Shown: positions 31,863-40,096 of the stretch, piece by piece | Numbering within the stretch: position 1 is the stretch's first letter | Layout of the letters: every line of letters begins with the position of its first letter | Assembly: GCA_007859835.1 (NCBI GenBank) | Contig: SJPJ01000001.1 | Coordinates: 5,074,278 to 5,138,277, forward strand | DNA from: Novipirellula herctigrandis | GTDB lineage: Bacteria > Planctomycetota > Planctomycetia > Pirellulales > Pirellulaceae | DNA: 64,000 nucleotides | Direction: 5' to 3' | Notes under the pieces: model-generated | The model's database searches: none | What the model saw: the letters and a program-made list of their open reading frames with translations, nothing else | Told to the model about the DNA's origin: nothing | Position numbers and translations under genes: made by a program

Positions 31863-32870
31863 TTATTCAAAATCGATCATGGCTTTGACTAGCCTCGGTT
31901 CTTGGTGAATCGTTGGCAAGCGATCTGCAAGTTCCGCAAACGCGATACGATGAGTAATCAATGGTAATGCATCGACCGACCCATTCTCCATTTGTCGAAT
32001 CACATCGGCGAAGGATTCGCTTGTTCCCGCGCGGCTGGCGAGCAGTGTCAATTCGCGGCGGTGGAAATTCGGATCGTGGATGGTCAAGTCTCCGATGAAT
32101 AGGCCGACGAAAACGATTCGCCCGCCATGTTCAGCCAGATCAAAACAGCCGTCCATCGATCGCTGGTTTCCGGTTGCATCAATGATCACATTGGGCAATT
32201 GTCCGAGGTGTTCGATCAACCTTTCTTTCCGCCCATCGCCGCCGCGAATGGGCGTCCCGAGGTTCATGGTTTCCGTGGCGAAGCTTAGTCGGTCCGCATT
32301 AAGGTCGATGCACGTTAGATTGCACTTGGATGCTTTTGCGAATAAAGCAGTTGCTAATCCGATCGGTCCCATCCCTAGAATCACAACACGATCATGCGGT
32401 GTGATCGAGGCTCGTTCCACAGCATGGGCTCCGATCACCAGCGGTTCGACGAGAGCCAATTGATCCCAATCAAGTGAATCACTTTTATGGAGGTATTTCG
32501 TCGGGATGGCCATCCGAATTGTATGGCCTCCGTCAACATGGACACCGAGCACGCTGAGTCGATGGCAGCAGTTCGTCTTGCCCGCTCGACATGCGGGGCA
32601 GACGCCACAGAAGTCGTAGGCTTCCACTGCACAGTGATCACCTTTTGCTAGACCACTATTGCTTGGTGCTGCGAGGATTTCGACAGCCAATTCATGTCCA
32701 AGTCGGCGTGGGTACGAAAAAAAAGGTTGTTTGCCCGCGTACGCGTGGATGTCCGTCCCACAGACACCACAACGACGAACAAGCACGAGTGCTTCGTCGG
32801 CACGACAATCCGGTTCGGATGTGTCGGTCCACTCAAACCGCCCCGGTTCTTGAAGTATCAAGGATTGCAT
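31863..32870 (-). CDS. Zinc-dependent alcohol dehydrogenase (MDR family)
   Basis: A 335-residue medium-chain dehydrogenase. The catalytic zinc ligands are Cys in CGVCGTDIHAY and the His-Glu pair in RRLGHELAVE. The structural-zinc lobe is CGVCPACRAGKTNC, and the NAD-binding motif is GMGPIGLATA. It resembles sorbitol/threonine dehydrogenases and sugar 1- or 5-dehydrogenases. The neighbouring dehydratase and SDR genes suggest that it oxidises a sugar or sugar acid in a non-phosphorylating pathway. It follows the symporter gene by 35 bp in the same direction. Confidence 0.88.
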   Translation of the reverse strand: MQSLILQEPGRFEWTDTSEPDCRADEALVLVRRCGVCGTDIHAYAGKQPFFSYPRRLGHELAVEILAAPSNSGLAKGDHCAVEAYDFCGVCPACRAGKTNCCHRLSVLGVHVDGGHTIRMAIPTKYLHKSDSLDWDQLALVEPLVIGAHAVERASITPHDRVVILGMGPIGLATALFAKASKCNLTCIDLNADRLSFATETMNLGTPIRGGDGRKERLIEHLGQLPNVIIDATGNQRSMDGCFDLAEHGGRIVFVGLFIGDLTIHDPNFHRRELTLLASRAGTSESFADVIRQMENGSVDALPLITHRIAFAELADRLPTIHQEPRLVKAMIDFE

Positions 32871-32905
32871 GATCGAACACCAAATCTCGGTTTTCTAAAC
32901 ACGGT

Positions 32906-34519
32906 TTAGGCGAAAAGCCAATAAAGCCCAAGCATCGTTAGGAACAACACAGCGCTGACCAAACGAAAATCGCCGATTCCACGCCATGTTGTTTCGTCGG
33001 CACGAAGGCAAGCCATCGGGTTATCCCAAATCAAACGATCACTCTCGGGCGTTGCTACACGTTTCCATATCATCGAAAGTGCAGCCAACATCATCGAGCA
33101 GACAACAAACAAATAGAATGCCGCCATCATGAACGGTACATTCCAATGCGTCGTTTCTTTAAACCAATCCAATAGGAATACGCTGAGCCCCAACACAGAA
33201 CCTGCGTACAAGGTCACTTGTGCGGCTCGCGGTGAAGCTCCCTTCCATAGCACGCCCCATAAAAAGACCGTGGTGATCGGCGGTGCGATGTAACAAATCA
33301 TCGAATTGACGCCTTGGAAAATACTTTCGAAACGACCTAGAAGTGGCGACCAAACGATCGCAGCAATCATGGCGACAAAGGTTACGATACGGCCAATCAC
33401 CACTAATTTGTGATCTTCCGTCGCGGGACGCCAACGCTTGAAAAGGTCGTAGCTGAACAATGTCGCCGTTGAATTAAGTGCCCCAGACACCGTTCCCATT
33501 AATGCCGCCAACAATGCTGCAGCAACGATTCCTTTGAGGCCGACCGGCAACAAATGGCCGATCATGAACGCATACGTGTCAGCGGAATTGGCGAGCTCAT
33601 CGGGAAGTTTTCCTTGCTTGATCAATGCCGCGCACATCAACCCAGGCAGAACGAAAATAAAGAGTGGAAAAATCTTGATAAAGCCTGCAAAAAGTGGCCC
33701 GATACGAGCATGGTTTTCATCTTTCGCACCTAAGACTCGCTGCACAATCGTTTGATCTGCACACCAATACCAAATGCCAATGACGGGATATCCAAGCAGT
33801 ACGCTATACCATGGCAAACCCGATGGATCGTCGGCTGGTCGCATTACAGTTAGCTTCACGGGATCGACCGAGTCCGTCAGGCCTGACCAACCGCCCACTT
33901 GGTAGTACGCGATCGCTGTGATACAGCAGGCACCCAGCAAAAGGACGATTGTTTGAATCGATTCGGTAATGACCACCGCACTCAACCCGCCGACGATCGT
34001 GTAAAGACCGGTCAATGCAGCTGTTAAGATAATACATAGGTAAAGATCCATACCGAACATGCCGTGAAGGACGACAGCGCCAGTGTAAAGCGAGAATCCA
34101 ATATGAATGAAAACGGCTGAGATAATCGACAAAACCGCTAACCAATCGCGGCAAGCACGGTTGTACCGTTGTTCTAAGAAGTCCGGCAATGTGACGACTT
34201 TCGAACGAATGTAAAACGGTGCGAAGAATAACGCCAAGATAATAAGCGTAAACGGTGCCATCCACTCAAAGTTGCCGTAGGCCAAACCATTCACGTAGCC
34301 TTCTTGGGCAAGCGAAACAAGATGAATGGTTGAGATGTTTGTTGAAAACAGAGCAAGCCCGATGACTGGCCATGTCAAAGAGCCTCCGGCAAGAAAATAG
34401 TCTTTGCCCTCGGAGGTGTTCCCCTTTTTCCGTATTCCAACCCAACAACCAAGCGCGACAATCCCTAGCAGGTAGCCAATGATGATGACGAGGTCTAGAA
34501 ATTCAATGTCAATCGTCAT
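32906..34519 (-). CDS. Sodium/solute symporter (SSS family, SGLT-like)
   Basis: A 537-residue integral membrane protein with about 14 TM segments. Typical SSS features are the first helix region (LDLVIIIGYLLGIVALG), KDYFLAGGSLTWPVIGLALF, STNISTIHLV and TGLYTIVGGLSAVVITESIQ, the last being the conserved helix with the sodium-linked residues. Sugar transport is the commonest role for close relatives. Its ATG overlaps the TGA of the binding-protein gene by 4 bases (ATGA), so translation is coupled. Such coupling with a periplasmic ABC-type binding protein is unusual for this carrier class. Confidence 0.92.
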   Translation of the reverse strand: MTIDIEFLDLVIIIGYLLGIVALGCWVGIRKKGNTSEGKDYFLAGGSLTWPVIGLALFSTNISTIHLVSLAQEGYVNGLAYGNFEWMAPFTLIILALFFAPFYIRSKVVTLPDFLEQRYNRACRDWLAVLSIISAVFIHIGFSLYTGAVVLHGMFGMDLYLCIILTAALTGLYTIVGGLSAVVITESIQTIVLLLGACCITAIAYYQVGGWSGLTDSVDPVKLTVMRPADDPSGLPWYSVLLGYPVIGIWYWCADQTIVQRVLGAKDENHARIGPLFAGFIKIFPLFIFVLPGLMCAALIKQGKLPDELANSADTYAFMIGHLLPVGLKGIVAAALLAALMGTVSGALNSTATLFSYDLFKRWRPATEDHKLVVIGRIVTFVAMIAAIVWSPLLGRFESIFQGVNSMICYIAPPITTVFLWGVLWKGASPRAAQVTLYAGSVLGLSVFLLDWFKETTHWNVPFMMAAFYLFVVCSMMLAALSMIWKRVATPESDRLIWDNPMACLRADETTWRGIGDFRLVSAVLFLTMLGLYWLFA

Positions 34520-35526
34520 CGGTAGTTCTCTCGCTTCAGTTCCAAGACTTGTTTTACGTTGTCACGATTAATGATCGCGGCTCCAGCATCAATGTCCGAA
34601 GGATGGATACCGTAACGCAAGTAGTGTGTTAGTTGTACTACGGGATAAAATCCCTGAACGTAGGGTTGTTGGTCAACGGTACAGTGGATATGCCCGGCTT
34701 GAATCAGACGCAATGTCTCGTTGGACAGATCAAACCCAGCTGACCAGTAACCGTTGTCGCTAAAGTTTTTTTCAATCGCGAGGCCAGCCGATTCGGTATC
34801 AGCTTGCCCTGTGCTCAAAACAATGCGAATGTCAGGATGCTGCTGCAGTGCATCGGTGATCACCGCTGCGCCTTTGGCGGAATCATTGCCGGTAATCACG
34901 ATGGTCCAACGAACGGGCTTGTCTTTCAATACATCCTGCAATCCATGCAATCGATCTTCTAATGCAGAGACTCCTTTATCATGCATCGTCATCAAGACAT
35001 GAGCGTTTTCGGGGATCTCCGCAGCGACATGTTCGGCTAGGGATCGGCCGGCATCATACAATCGTTGGTTCACTGCGGCTAAACGAGCGTTGGGTGAGTT
35101 ATGATCGTCCACATTGAATGCCACAACGGGCACACCAGCGTCGATGGCCTCTTGCACTGCAGTGTCGAAGGCGTTGGGATCCACAATGTTCAGTGCGATG
35201 CCGTCGTAGCCTTCGGCAACAGCCGCGCGGACCATTGTTGCTTGCGAGTCCAAGTTGACGCCTCGGGTCCCTTTGAATTCGCATGTCACGCCGAGTAGTT
35301 TGGCGGCGTCGTTCATGCCTCGTTTGACCGGTTCAAAGAATTTTCCCTCGACCGAACAAGTAATGAACGCGATTCGCAGCGGCTTGTCGGCTCGTACCGT
35401 TGCGGGTTTCGGACGCTTGGGATCCGGCTGTTCGGCCAAACTCGGCGGGTGGACCAGTAGAGTTCCGCAGAGCGAGAGTGCGACTAGGAAGCCCAACAGG
35501 CCCCCGCGGCATAAGACAATAGACAT
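34516..35526 (-). CDS. Exported sugar-binding protein (RbsB-like, Peripla_BP_4)
   Basis: A 336-residue protein. The N-terminal signal segment (LLGFLVALSLCGTLLV) is followed by a type I periplasmic binding fold: RIAFITCSVEGKFF, GMNDAAKLLG, AAVAEGYDGIAL, VPVVAFNVDD and a VLSTGQADTESAG stretch at the hinge. It would bind a sugar or sugar acid. ATG at 35526 is chosen because GGGGGGAG lies 8 bases upstream; a 26-codon upstream extension is open but lacks such a site. There is no ABC ATPase or permease nearby. The only transporter is the SSS symporter that overlaps it by 4 bases, so it may feed that carrier or act as a sensor (inference). Confidence 0.88.
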   Translation of the reverse strand: MSIVLCRGGLLGFLVALSLCGTLLVHPPSLAEQPDPKRPKPATVRADKPLRIAFITCSVEGKFFEPVKRGMNDAAKLLGVTCEFKGTRGVNLDSQATMVRAAVAEGYDGIALNIVDPNAFDTAVQEAIDAGVPVVAFNVDDHNSPNARLAAVNQRLYDAGRSLAEHVAAEIPENAHVLMTMHDKGVSALEDRLHGLQDVLKDKPVRWTIVITGNDSAKGAAVITDALQQHPDIRIVLSTGQADTESAGLAIEKNFSDNGYWSAGFDLSNETLRLIQAGHIHCTVDQQPYVQGFYPVVQLTHYLRYGIHPSDIDAGAAIINRDNVKQVLELKRENYR

Positions 35527-35534
35527 TAGCAATA

Positions 35535-35542
35535 CTCCCCCC
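35535..35542 (-). promoter_or_regulatory. Strong ribosome binding site of the sugar-binding protein
   Basis: GGGGGGAG on the minus strand, 8 bases before the ATG at 35526. It settles the start of the first gene of the catabolic cluster. Confidence 0.65.
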
Positions 35543-35754
35543 GCAATTTTGGGTGATTCCGGGGCGGTGAAGTTGAGGTGGGTAACGCAAGACAATAAGG
35601 GCATAGAGTCTACACCAAATTGAGCGATCGTTTTGCGTTAATTGGTGTCGCCCCGAACGTTAGGATAGCGGTGTTTCGGTAGGCAAAATAGCTTACTTCC
35701 CCCGGAATGCAATCTCCTTAGCCAGATGGGTGCATATCGCGGTTTATAATCTAG

Positions 35755-37095
35755 CTCGGGTTATTCATGAACGTGGAAACAAAAAGGGCCTTTCTGACGT
35801 CTAAGTGTTTATCTCACAAGCACTTTCGACTAACCCAAAAGGCCCGAAATGAGTTAACAGTCTGCGCAGCAATTTGTCTTCGGTTCTTGAGCGAATCGGA
35901 CCGTCGAATTTGAACAAGTCCAGGAGAATCGTTCAACCAAGAGCCGACAACCATCACGCTCGACATGGATACCTTCGATGATCCGGCTCATGGCAACCAG
36001 CAGTTGGTTTTCTTTCACGGCTTCTACAACCAGTACCAGTACCAAGTTCGCGCGATCACCTGTGCTGAGAATGACATGATCGTGTTGCCGAGCCTGTTGT
36101 TCGGATCAGCTCATGCGAGCTTGGGGGCTGCCGATGATCTGCGGCGCGAAATTGAAAAGATTCGAGCGTGTTTTCCAGACATTTCGATTCACGTGCAAGC
36201 GGATTCCGGATTCGCAGTTCCCGAGAGGTACGCCACGCTCGAGCGGATTGCGGGCGTGGTGTACAGCATCGGTTACCAAATGAATTCTCGTGTCAAATGC
36301 GAAAGTGACGAGCTATTACAGCAAAGTGTGGCTGCCTTTGAAGCAACCGGCGAAGCTCAGCGAAGTTTTCCCTACTTGATTATCAAACCAAAACGTGGCG
36401 ACAGTCGCGAAGCGTTGTGGTCAAGTGCGAGGTGCAATCTCTAGCCACCAATCGGCGTGCGGTGGTCAGCAATCGACCTAGCGTGAGCGTTTGCCCTGGA
36501 GGCGTTTACGACGAGTATGCCGATCGAGGCGAGAGCGAAAATCGAAACAAAGAACTCAAGTGTGATCTATGCTGCGATCGGCTAAGTGACCATCGCTACA
36601 TAGCGAATCTGTTTCGAGCGATGATGCATTCGATGGCAGCGAATCTCCTGGTACGGCTTCACGGTATCGTGGAAATCAAGCCCATGATGGACGAACCTGG
36701 TTGTAGGGACATCCCGTTGGAAGCTCAGTCGCCAGCGGTGAAGCATCGCCATCACACGCGTCGTCGTCGCGACCCGTTGGGGGAAGGTCACGCTTGCACC
36801 TGGCGAACTCGCGTCATCAAAGTGGCTTGCCGCGTGGTCGTTCGCACTCGACGAGTGCGTGTGCTGATCTCTTCGAGTTGGCCGTGGACCAACCCTCTTC
36901 GTCGAGTCGCCGAAACGTTGGCTCGATACACACCGCCACTTCAACGAGCGGAGTAAGACAGGCAAGCTGTTGCGCAGCTCGTGTGGGGGAAAGGGGGGGG
37001 CATGCGCCGAGCACACCCCCAGAGCCACCGAACTCGCGATCACCACCGAATCGAAGCCCAAACGTGTCTCAACGCCGATCTCATGAATAATCCGG
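35755..37095 (+). mobile_element. Decayed IS1380-type element, 1341 bp
   Basis: The ends are CTCGGGTTATTCATGA (35755-35770) and, inverted, CCCGGATTATTCATGA (37080-37095), differing at two positions. The flanks read CTAG on the left and TTAG on the right, an eroded 4-bp duplication. The element is 341 bp shorter than the intact copy at 20171-21852, and the remaining transposase stretch is also 341 bp shorter, so the loss is a deletion within the gene. It is in the opposite orientation to the intact copy. Transposase is non-functional; end mobilisation by a related transposase might still be possible. Confidence 0.88.
35849..36956 (+). pseudogene. IS1380-type transposase remnant
   Basis: The start ATG at 35849 is followed by Ser and then a TAA where the intact copy has Leu, then by the recognisable SAQQFVFG. 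A further stop (TGA) follows that. The middle region (roughly residues 27-145 of the intact transposase) is gone. From 35965 the text returns as MDTFDDPAHGNQQLVFFHG and continues through VQADSGFAV, which keeps the second Asp. A frameshift near 36410-36420 then moves the rest (DRGESENRNKELKC, including the Glu) to another frame. Two internal stops, one large deletion and one frameshift make this a dead gene; the two apparent reading frames are not separate genes. Confidence 0.9.
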
Positions 37096-37576
37096 GTTAG
37101 GTGAAAAATCACGATCAAAGACCGCCATTGGTTGCGTCCACGGGAGCTTGGTCACTCAACAACCATAGTCGGTTACGATCGCTTTAGGGATGCTTTTGCC
37201 AACGCGGAGGTATTGGTCGGACGGTTGAGTTGGCCGTTTGTAGGCCTATATCGTGCCGCTCACACCGCAGGTCGTAAAACGGATTTGCCGCTGGAACGCA
37301 AGCGAAAAGGAACGCAAGCGAAAAGGAGCGCAACTGAAATCACGTGACGGTGCGCAGCAATCCTTGATCGGCAAATCTGTTTCCGTAAACCTTTGACGGT
37401 CACTCCGGTCGACCGGCAATCCGTTTGGCAGAATACCCTCGGCTTTGGGTCACCGTTGACGTTCACTTTGCTCGCTTCGCGGTGTTTGAATTCATAGCAG
37501 TCGATTGCTTCCCGAATCGGTTACCATGCTCGCGAAACAATGTCCACCGCCGAAGGAGCGCAAGGGGGCGACTTAG
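37096..37576. other. Gene-free interval with a 16-bp tandem repeat
   Basis: No supportable gene. GGAACGCAAGCGAAAA is present at 37293-37308 and 37309-37324, and a diverged third copy follows. Short open frames here lack composition or motifs typical of coding sequence. Confidence 0.5.
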
Positions 37577-37819
37577 GTGAATCGCAAACAAAACGCCACC
37601 ACCATGGTGAAGGTTGCAACTCTGCTTTGCAGCCTTTTTTGTGTGTATGCAATCGCAATCCACTTTGCCGGGATGGAATCGATCCATACGGATGTTCAAT
37701 TGGCCGTCGATTCATCAGCTGCTCCGCAGCACACGGGTGCTATTTTTCTAGTGCGAAGACTTCGGACCGCTATTGCCGCAAAAGGATTTGGCATCACTAT
37801 TGTTGAAGCCATCAAGTGA
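37577..37819 (+). CDS. Small hypothetical protein with N-terminal hydrophobic segment
   Basis: A possible 80-residue protein beginning with GTG at 37577, preceded by AAGGGGG 8 bases upstream. Residues 10-30 (MVKVATLLCSLFCVYAIAIH) could form a signal or membrane segment. The remainder is a mixed stretch ending in KGFGITIVEAIK. I do not recognise a family. A Met at 37604 is an alternative start. It converges on the outer-membrane protein gene. The ribosome site and hydrophobic N-terminus are the only support. Confidence 0.35.
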   Translation: MNRKQNATTMVKVATLLCSLFCVYAIAIHFAGMESIHTDVQLAVDSSAAPQHTGAIFLVRRLRTAIAAKGFGITIVEAIK

Positions 37820-37873
37820 GCCATCACCTATCGCGTCGGTGCGGTTGAGGATCCGCTGCGGTCGGAAATGTAG

Positions 37874-38920
37874 TTAGAAAGTTCTCGACCAACTAGCGAT
37901 GATTGCGTAGTCGGTTTCGAGCTGGACTCCATCAACCTCTTGAGCGATCGTCGGAACGATTTCGGCATTGAAGTAGTGGCTTCCCCAAAGGTACTGAGCC
38001 CCGAAACCAAGGCTATACCAGTAGCCGCCACGGAACTGTTCGACATTGGTGCTAATCATCGTTCCGTTTGCCTCAGGGTCCTTGCCATCGAAAGCGGTTC
38101 GCCATAGATGCTCACCTCGCATCGAGACCGACAAGTTGTCTGTCAAGAGAATACTGTTCCAACTATTGAAACGGTATTCCTCTCCGACTCGATAGCCGCG
38201 ATAGTTGTGTCCAATCGGCAAGTCCGTTTGGAACTGCATCCCCCAGCTATACCAGTCGTAATAGCGTTTAAAGGTAATCCCCGGACGCATGTTGAACGTA
38301 CCACTACCGAGACGCATCGGATAAGGAAAGGCGGTCGGCGAACCGGTCGGTATCGAAGTGGTTTCAAAGATGTCTCCGGTCGGAACCGAGCACCCCAAAT
38401 TGAGTATCCAATCTTGGCAGTCGTCGCTGTAAAGCCGCAGCAGTGCACCGAATGCCATGTCGCCGAAGCCGCTGTTACTTGTCGTAAAATCGGTAAAGTC
38501 TGCCCGCGTATGATCCATCGATATGTTTGGCAGCATCGCCATCGTATAGAGAGTGATATCGTCTGTCGCTCCATACATGACATGAGCCATGTGCATTTCC
38601 ATCGTCATTTGCGTTGGAGTAGCAGCTCGGTTGGTTGTGATCCCGTCGGTGGTGATGCCCGGGCCAGGAGGTCCAACGGGTGTGGATGTTCCGAGTGCGG
38701 AGGAGTCCGAGATCGTGTTTTCGCCGATGCGGTTGTCTTCCATGAACATGTTCATGTACTTGTACTCAACCATCCACTTACCGGGCTCGTGTAAATGGTC
38801 GCCCATGATTCCAGCGGGGGCATGTTTATCAGCTAGTGAACGTCGAGAGCCTGGGCCCGCAACCGCAGCAGAAGCAAAAACACCTATAACGCAATAACCG
38901 ACGATCAGCCGAAGCAACAT
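37874..38920 (-). CDS. Outer-membrane beta-barrel protein (MetA-pathway-like transporter family)
   Basis: A 348-residue exported protein: a hydrophobic signal (LLRLIVGYCVIGVFASAAVAG), then HAPAGIMGDHLHEPGKWMVEYKY, which is typical of a family annotated as phenol-degradation MetA-pathway transporters (PF13557). The sequence is rich in aromatic residues on alternating positions and ends in Phe (ASWSRTF), as expected of a barrel. Methionine- and histidine-rich segments (MTMEMHMAHVMYG) near residues 105-120 might bind metal such as copper (inference). No operon partner is evident. The role is probably uptake or efflux across the outer membrane. Confidence 0.72.
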   Translation of the reverse strand: MLLRLIVGYCVIGVFASAAVAGPGSRRSLADKHAPAGIMGDHLHEPGKWMVEYKYMNMFMEDNRIGENTISDSSALGTSTPVGPPGPGITTDGITTNRAATPTQMTMEMHMAHVMYGATDDITLYTMAMLPNISMDHTRADFTDFTTSNSGFGDMAFGALLRLYSDDCQDWILNLGCSVPTGDIFETTSIPTGSPTAFPYPMRLGSGTFNMRPGITFKRYYDWYSWGMQFQTDLPIGHNYRGYRVGEEYRFNSWNSILLTDNLSVSMRGEHLWRTAFDGKDPEANGTMISTNVEQFRGGYWYSLGFGAQYLWGSHYFNAEIVPTIAQEVDGVQLETDYAIIASWSRTF

Positions 38921-39142
38921 TGAGACGCATCCATGGTCAAATCAGGCGTAAACAAATCAGGCGCAATCAATTAGGGAGCCCACTACGTTCCTGATCGGCG
39001 GATGCTTTGTCGGAAGTATTGCCGATCGCAATTGGGCGTTACGACCGGCACGATCGATACCGAAACGCCAGTGCGGTACTTCATCTGGATTCCATCGGTC
39101 GACGAAAATTCCATCGGTCGACGTAGAGCTCTGATCCGATGC

Positions 39143-39943
39143 CTAACTGAACCACTCGATCGCATTGTTAAACATCGCCATTCCGTCGCCCTGGCTAGGT
39201 TGTGTCTTTCGGCGAGTCCAGAAAGGATGCTGGGTGGGATCGATATGCCGTTCCGGATGCGGCATCAAGCCAAAGACACGGCCACTCGCGTCGCAAACGC
39301 CCGCTGTATTCGCATCGGCACCATTCGGATTGATGGGGAACGGCAAAGGCTCGTTTTGTACTTTGCCATGGTCGCCGTTTGCGTAGCGAACCGCCAAGCG
39401 ACCCGCTTGCTGCATCGATTCGATCACCTTTGGGCCGGCAGCGACAAATTTGCCTTGGGCGTGTGCCATCGGCAAATACATCCGCTCGATCCCTTTTAGA
39501 AAAACGCACGGTGTTTCGTCCACGACCAAATCGACCCAACGATCTTCGAAGCGTCCGTGGTCATTCCAATCGAGTGTCGCCGGTGCATGGTTGTCCGATT
39601 CGATTCCCTCGGTCAATACCCCTAACCGCATCAGAACTTGCATGCCATTGCAAATTCCAAGCACCAAACGATCGCCATTTCCGTGAACAAAAGCATCGAC
39701 AAGTTCTGCGAGATATTGGCGAAGTTTGGTGGCCAAAATGCGACCCGCCGCAATGTCGTCACCGTAACTGAATCCGCCCGGTAAACAGAGAATCTGATAA
39801 CGATCTTGCAGCGCGGGGTTTTCGATCAACCGATTGACGTGAACGCGTTCGGTGATCCCACCGGCTTGTTCGAAAGCATAGGCGGTTTCTTCATCACAAT
39901 TGGTGCCAGGAGCACGGAGAACCAAAACGCGAGGTGCAGCCAT
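39143..39943 (-). CDS. purQ: Phosphoribosylformylglycinamidine synthase subunit PurQ
   Basis: A 266-residue glutamine amidotransferase that supplies ammonia to PurL in the fourth step of purine synthesis. It opens with RVLVLRAPGTNCDEETAYAF and has PGGFSYGDDIAAG, the nucleophile Cys98 in GICNGMQ, MAHAQGKF and the His-Glu pair in LMPHPERH. Length fits the class II (purQ separate from purL) arrangement, slightly longer than the ~230 of Bacillus. ATG at 39943 is used; a second ATG 27 bases upstream is possible. No other purine gene is nearby. Confidence 0.96.
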   Translation of the reverse strand: MAAPRVLVLRAPGTNCDEETAYAFEQAGGITERVHVNRLIENPALQDRYQILCLPGGFSYGDDIAAGRILATKLRQYLAELVDAFVHGNGDRLVLGICNGMQVLMRLGVLTEGIESDNHAPATLDWNDHGRFEDRWVDLVVDETPCVFLKGIERMYLPMAHAQGKFVAAGPKVIESMQQAGRLAVRYANGDHGKVQNEPLPFPINPNGADANTAGVCDASGRVFGLMPHPERHIDPTQHPFWTRRKTQPSQGDGMAMFNNAIEWFS

Positions 39944-40096
39944 TGGGGTGGTCAAAAACGTGGATAGCAAATTAGTGGAGTCCGTCAGCAGAAGACGGAC
40001 GCAGAGGGGCCAGTGTAGACTCCGCAGAGCGAATTGAGAACCTAGTAGATTCTGAGGCGGCTGATTCCGAGGGGGCCGATTCCGATAGGGGAGGGA

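Noticed and set aside
35965..36956. Two separate transposase-related genes (35965-36444 and 36417-36956).
   Set aside because: Both are pieces of one transposase broken by a frameshift, as shown by comparison with the intact copy.
37132..37347. A 71-codon gene next to the IS remnant.
   Set aside because: Most of its C-terminus is translated from the 16-bp tandem repeat, and there is no ribosome site or recognisable fold.
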